7,694 bases of DNA from Rhodoferax sp. (lineage in GTDB: Bacteria; Pseudomonadota; Gammaproteobacteria; Burkholderiales; Burkholderiaceae_C), in assembly GCA_028292305.1 (NCBI GenBank), contig JAQGMQ010000651.1, positions 1 to 7,694 of the forward strand. Reading direction: 5' to 3'. Each line of letters begins with the position of its first letter. The first letter of the stretch is position 1. Both the position numbers and the translations under genes were made by a program. The notes beneath the pieces were generated by a model. That model worked only from the letters and a program-made list of their open reading frames with translations, was not told the DNA's origin and searched no databases. Of the stretch, positions 5,119 through 7,694 are shown in pieces.

Positions 5119-6552
5119 ATGACTCCCGCAAGCTCTTCCGCTCCCCTGTCCGCCCAGGCAGGCCCCCTCGCCCAGCCAAAGACCGGCAGCCTGCTGGTCC
5201 TGCTCACCCTGGCCATGGGCTTCGTGATGGCGATGATCGACGTGACCGCCGTCAACGTGGCCCTGCCCGACATCGCGCTCAACCTGGCCGTGCCGCTCAC
5301 CGGCCTGGTCTGGGTGGTCGACGGCTACACCCTCACCTTCGCCGCGCTGCTGCTGGCCGGCGGCGCACTGGCCGACCGCTTCGGCCCCAAGAACGTCTAC
5401 CAGGGCGGCCTGGCGGTGTTCATCCTCGGCTCGGTGTTGTGCGCCGTGGCCGGTGGCGGCACGGCACTGATCGCCGCACGGCTGCTGCAAGGCGCGGGCG
5501 CGGCGCTGTTCATGCCCAGCTCGCTCAGCCTGTTGACGCATGCGTTCCAGGACGACCGTACCCGCGCCAAAATGCTCGGCATCTGGTCGGCGATGGTCGG
5601 CGCGTCATCGGCCGTGGGCCCGCTGGTGGGCGGCCTGTTGGTGCACGCCTACGGCTGGCGCAGCGTCTTCTGGATCAACATCCCGCTCGGCGTGGCCGGC
5701 ATCCTGATGGCGCAGTGGCTGCTGGCCGCCGCGCCTCGGCACCCACGGGCACTGTCGCTGCTGAGCCATGCCTTGGGTGTCGTGGTGCTGGCCGCGCTCA
5801 GCTTCTTCCTGATCGAAGGCCCGGCGCTGGGCTGGTCGTCGGCACCGGTGCTGGCCGCGGCGGTCCTTGCCCTGGCCGCGGTCACGGCCCTGGTGCGGCG
5901 CGAACGCACCGGCGCCCATCCGCTGCTGCCGCCCGCGCTGTTTCAAACCCCTGGTTTCAGCGCCGCCAACATGACGGGCTTCCTGATCAACTTCGCCGTC
6001 TTCGGCCAGCTGTTTCTGCTGAGCCTGTACCTGCAGCAGGCCCGCGCCGCCGACGCCTTGCAGGCCGGCCTGCAGCTGTTGCCGATGATGGCCGCGTTCA
6101 CCGCCGGCAACCTGCTGTCCGGCCCGATCTCGGTGCGCATCGGCACCCGCAGGCCGATGTTGTTCGGCCTGGGCATGGCCGCGTCGATGGCGCTGGTGCT
6201 GCTGCTGACGGCGCGGCCCGACTCGCCTTTCATGCTGCTGCAGGCCTGCGCCATCGTGCTCAACATGTCGGTCGCCGTGGCCATCCCGGCCATGACCACC
6301 ACCGTGATGCAATTGGCCGGGCGGCCTTTTGCCAACAGCGCCGCGGCGGCACTGAATGCCAACCGGCAGATCGGCGCGCTGGTGGGCGTGGCCGTGGTCG
6401 GCAGCATCCTGCACAGCGTGCCCGACTGGAGCCTGCGGCTGCCGCTGGCCTTCGGCGCTTTCACGCTGGCGTTCGGCGTGGCCGGCCTGCTGGTGTACCG
6501 CTTCGTGGGCACCGGCCCGGCGCCGGTGATCGCTAGCGCCAAGCCAGCCTGA
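5119..6552 (+). CDS. MFS exporter, DHA2 (EmrB/QacA) 14-helix drug:H+ antiporter family
   Basis: This 477-aa inner-membrane protein is the usual length for DHA2 transporters, which export drugs, dyes or metabolites in exchange for protons. After a polar N-terminus (about 1-22), helix 1 carries the DHA2 motif MAMIDVTAVNVALPDI (37-52) with the helix 1 acidic residue D41. Motif A of the MFS (GGALADRFGPK, 81-91) lies in the loop after helix 2. RLLQGAGAALFMPSSLSL (121-138) is motif B, whose Arg is R121. GASSAVGPLVGG (161-172) is the antiporter motif C. The pattern of hydrophobic stretches suits 14 helices. It is divergent from a LysR gene. No membrane-fusion (EmrA-like) or outer-membrane partner is in the window, so it probably works alone. 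The substrate cannot be inferred; its setting beside a quinone reductase makes a redox-active or aromatic compound possible. Confidence 0.93.
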   Translation: MTPASSSAPLSAQAGPLAQPKTGSLLVLLTLAMGFVMAMIDVTAVNVALPDIALNLAVPLTGLVWVVDGYTLTFAALLLAGGALADRFGPKNVYQGGLAVFILGSVLCAVAGGGTALIAARLLQGAGAALFMPSSLSLLTHAFQDDRTRAKMLGIWSAMVGASSAVGPLVGGLLVHAYGWRSVFWINIPLGVAGILMAQWLLAAAPRHPRALSLLSHALGVVVLAALSFFLIEGPALGWSSAPVLAAAVLALAAVTALVRRERTGAHPLLPPALFQTPGFSAANMTGFLINFAVFGQLFLLSLYLQQARAADALQAGLQLLPMMAAFTAGNLLSGPISVRIGTRRPMLFGLGMAASMALVLLLTARPDSPFMLLQACAIVLNMSVAVAIPAMTTTVMQLAGRPFANSAAAALNANRQIGALVGVAVVGSILHSVPDWSLRLPLAFGAFTLAFGVAGLLVYRFVGTGPAPVIASAKPA

Positions 6553-6671
6553 AAACGCGCCAGGCTGCCAGCGGCTGCGCGGCGGGTTCAACCGCCTGCA
6601 GGCACGTGCCCAGCCCGACATGGTTACAGTGGCGGGTTTTGTGCCCTCGCCCCGCAGCCACGACCTGATTC
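6553..6671. other. Intergenic gap between MFS and EamA genes
   Basis: This 119-base gap contains a weak hairpin (GGCGG at 6581-6585 pairing with CCGCC at 6592-6596) without a following T-run and a 10-bp perfect palindrome, GGCACGTGCC (6601-6610). Neither is a clear terminator or operator. No good sigma-70 promoter is evident, so the EamA gene may be read from its own weak promoter or through from the MFS gene. Confidence 0.35.
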
Positions 6672-7574
6672 ATGACCCAGCGCATTCCCGCATCCGCGAT
6701 CTTCTACCTCACCCTCGCCCCGCTGCTCTGGGCCGGCAACGCCGTCGTCGGCCGCCTGGTGCACGACCTTGTGCCGCCGATGACGCTGAACTTCCTGCGC
6801 TGGGCGCTGGCCTTCGTCCTGCTGCTGCCGTTCGCGCACAAGGTGCTCAAGAAAGACAGTGCCTTGTGGCCCCACTGGCAACGCTACGCCGTACTGGGTT
6901 TGCTCGGCGTGGGCATGTACAACGCGCTGCAGTACCTGGCGTTGCAGACCTCCACGCCGATCAACGTGACCCTGGTCACCTCGAGCATGCCGGTGTGGAT
7001 GTTGGCCACCGGCTGGCTGTTCTTCGGCGCCAGCGTGTCGCGCCGGCAGATCGCCAGCGCGGTGTTGTCGATGCTCGGCGTGCTGCTGGTGCTGAGCCGC
7101 GGCGAATGGGGCCAGTTGCTGGCGCTGCGGCTGGTGCCTGGCGACCTCTACATGCTGCTGGCCACCATCGCCTGGGCCTTCTACAGCTGGCTGCTGATGG
7201 GCACCCGCGAGCCCGCCGCCATCCGCAACGACTGGGCCGCGTTCCTGATGGCGCAACTGGTGTTCGGGCTGCTGTGGTCGGGCGGCTTCGCGGCCGGTGA
7301 ACAGCTGTTGACTTACGCGCCCGTGCACTGGGGCCTGCCGCTGGCCGCGGCGCTGGCGTTCATCGCCGTCGGCCCGGCCATCCTGGCCTACCGCGCCTGG
7401 GGCACCGGGGTGCAACGCGCGGGGCCGAACGTGGCGGCGTTCTTCCTGAACCTGACACCGCTGTTCGCCGCGCTGATGTCGACGGCCTTTCTGGGTGAAG
7501 CACCGCATTGGTACCACGCGGTGGCGTTCGTGTTGATCGTGGCGGGGATCGTGGTCTCGGGGTTGAAGAGGTAG
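6672..7574 (+). CDS. EamA-family (drug/metabolite transporter superfamily) permease
   Basis: This 300-aa inner-membrane protein is made of two EamA repeats (about 13-141 and 157-296), predicted to give ten helices, and has the typical family length. Family hallmarks include LLWAGNAVVGR after the first helix start (18-28), LNFLRWALAF (39-48), ALQYLALQTSTPINVTLVTSSMPVW (85-109) and, in the second repeat, NLTPLFAALMSTAFLGEAP (260-278) followed by AFVLIVAGIVVSG (285-297). Members export amino acids, metabolites or unknown compounds; the substrate is not predictable here. ATG at 6672 is the only sensible start, but no strong Shine-Dalgarno sequence precedes it. It follows the MFS gene on the same strand by 119 bases and need not be functionally linked to it. 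Confidence 0.9.
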   Translation: MTQRIPASAIFYLTLAPLLWAGNAVVGRLVHDLVPPMTLNFLRWALAFVLLLPFAHKVLKKDSALWPHWQRYAVLGLLGVGMYNALQYLALQTSTPINVTLVTSSMPVWMLATGWLFFGASVSRRQIASAVLSMLGVLLVLSRGEWGQLLALRLVPGDLYMLLATIAWAFYSWLLMGTREPAAIRNDWAAFLMAQLVFGLLWSGGFAAGEQLLTYAPVHWGLPLAAALAFIAVGPAILAYRAWGTGVQRAGPNVAAFFLNLTPLFAALMSTAFLGEAPHWYHAVAFVLIVAGIVVSGLKR

Positions 7575-7581
7575 CGCGGCC

Positions 7582-7606
7582 CCGTTTGTGCTGAGCCTGT
7601 AGAAGC
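7582..7606. repeat. Degenerate copy of a common intergenic repeat
   Basis: The bases CCGTTTGTGCTGAGCCTG followed by TAGAAGC closely resemble an abundant short repeat of Burkholderiales and related bacteria, which from memory reads CCGTTCGGGCTGAGCCTG then TCGAAG. A poorer inverted match follows (AGGACGAGCCCGAAGCG, 7622-7638), so the pair may form an imperfect stem. It lies 8 bases after the EamA stop, a usual place for such repeats. The consensus is recalled, not searched. Confidence 0.42.
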
Positions 7607-7661
7607 ATCTGCGCCAAACCCCAGGACGAGCCCGAAGCGAACGACGCCGAGAACAGCGAAC

Positions 7662-7694
7662 CTACCCCGGCTTCTCCGCCGGCTGCCGCATCAG
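7662..7694 (-). CDS. Possible C-terminal end of a minus-strand gene (partial)
   Basis: Reading the minus strand from the window edge gives LMRQPAEKPG followed by a TAG stop at 7662. This would be a gene convergent with the EamA permease, leaving an 88-base gap that holds the degenerate repeat. Ten residues are too few to identify a family. Another minus-strand frame also stays open across this end of the window, so the frame is not certain. Confidence 0.22.
   Translation of the reverse strand: MMRQPAEKPG

Noticed and set aside
4845..6536. A 563-residue plus-strand frame overlapping the MFS gene
   Set aside because: It is an out-of-frame reading of the MFS gene, rich in Arg, Gly and Pro, and crosses the divergent promoter region.
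6581..6596. GGCGG/CCGCC hairpin after the MFS gene as a terminator
   Set aside because: Only a 5-bp stem with a 6-base loop and no T-run afterwards.
5605..7517. Long minus-strand frames opposite the MFS and EamA genes
   Set aside because: His/Gln/Arg-rich antisense translations typical of GC-rich DNA, with no domain evidence.

Overview
The window looks like ordinary chromosomal DNA of a GC-rich betaproteobacterium, probably of the order Burkholderiales and plausibly Comamonadaceae. The basis is strong G/C preference at third codon positions, the dense mix of LysR regulators and small-molecule transporters, and two GC-rich intergenic repeats of types I associate with that group. This placement comes from general pattern knowledge, not a database search. 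I see no phage genes, transposases, CRISPR array or toxin-antitoxin pair, and no convincing new multi-gene system.

Layout. The window opens with the 3' part of a tRNA (1-39, + strand). A bile acid:sodium symporter-family transporter (42-1046, -) converges on it and stops 2 bases after the tRNA's CCA. Divergent to the transporter is a LysR regulator (1135-2046, +); the 88-base gap holds a 12-bp perfect palindrome overlapping the regulator's start codon. A GC-rich inverted-repeat element (about 2100-2208) fills the convergent gap that follows.

A minus-strand run comes next: a second LysR regulator (4130-4996), a zeta-crystallin-type NADPH:quinone reductase (3037-4044), and a DUF4743-type Nudix hydrolase (2231-3040). 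The Nudix gene starts with GTG inside the stop codon of the reductase (GTGA overlap), so translation of the two is probably coupled. Divergent from the second LysR gene is a 14-helix DHA2-family MFS exporter (5119-6552, +). Their 122-base gap holds dyads that are candidate LysR sites. An EamA/DMT-family permease follows (6672-7574, +), then a degenerate intergenic repeat and possibly the last codons of a minus-strand gene running off the window.

Working together. Two LysR-transporter divergent pairs are visible: LysR with the symporter-like protein, and LysR with the MFS pump. In the second, the regulator may also be co-transcribed with the quinone reductase and Nudix hydrolase. A plausible but unproven reading is a small unit in which one LysR protein controls export of a toxic or redox-active compound and enzymes that deal with quinones and damaged nucleotides or cofactors.
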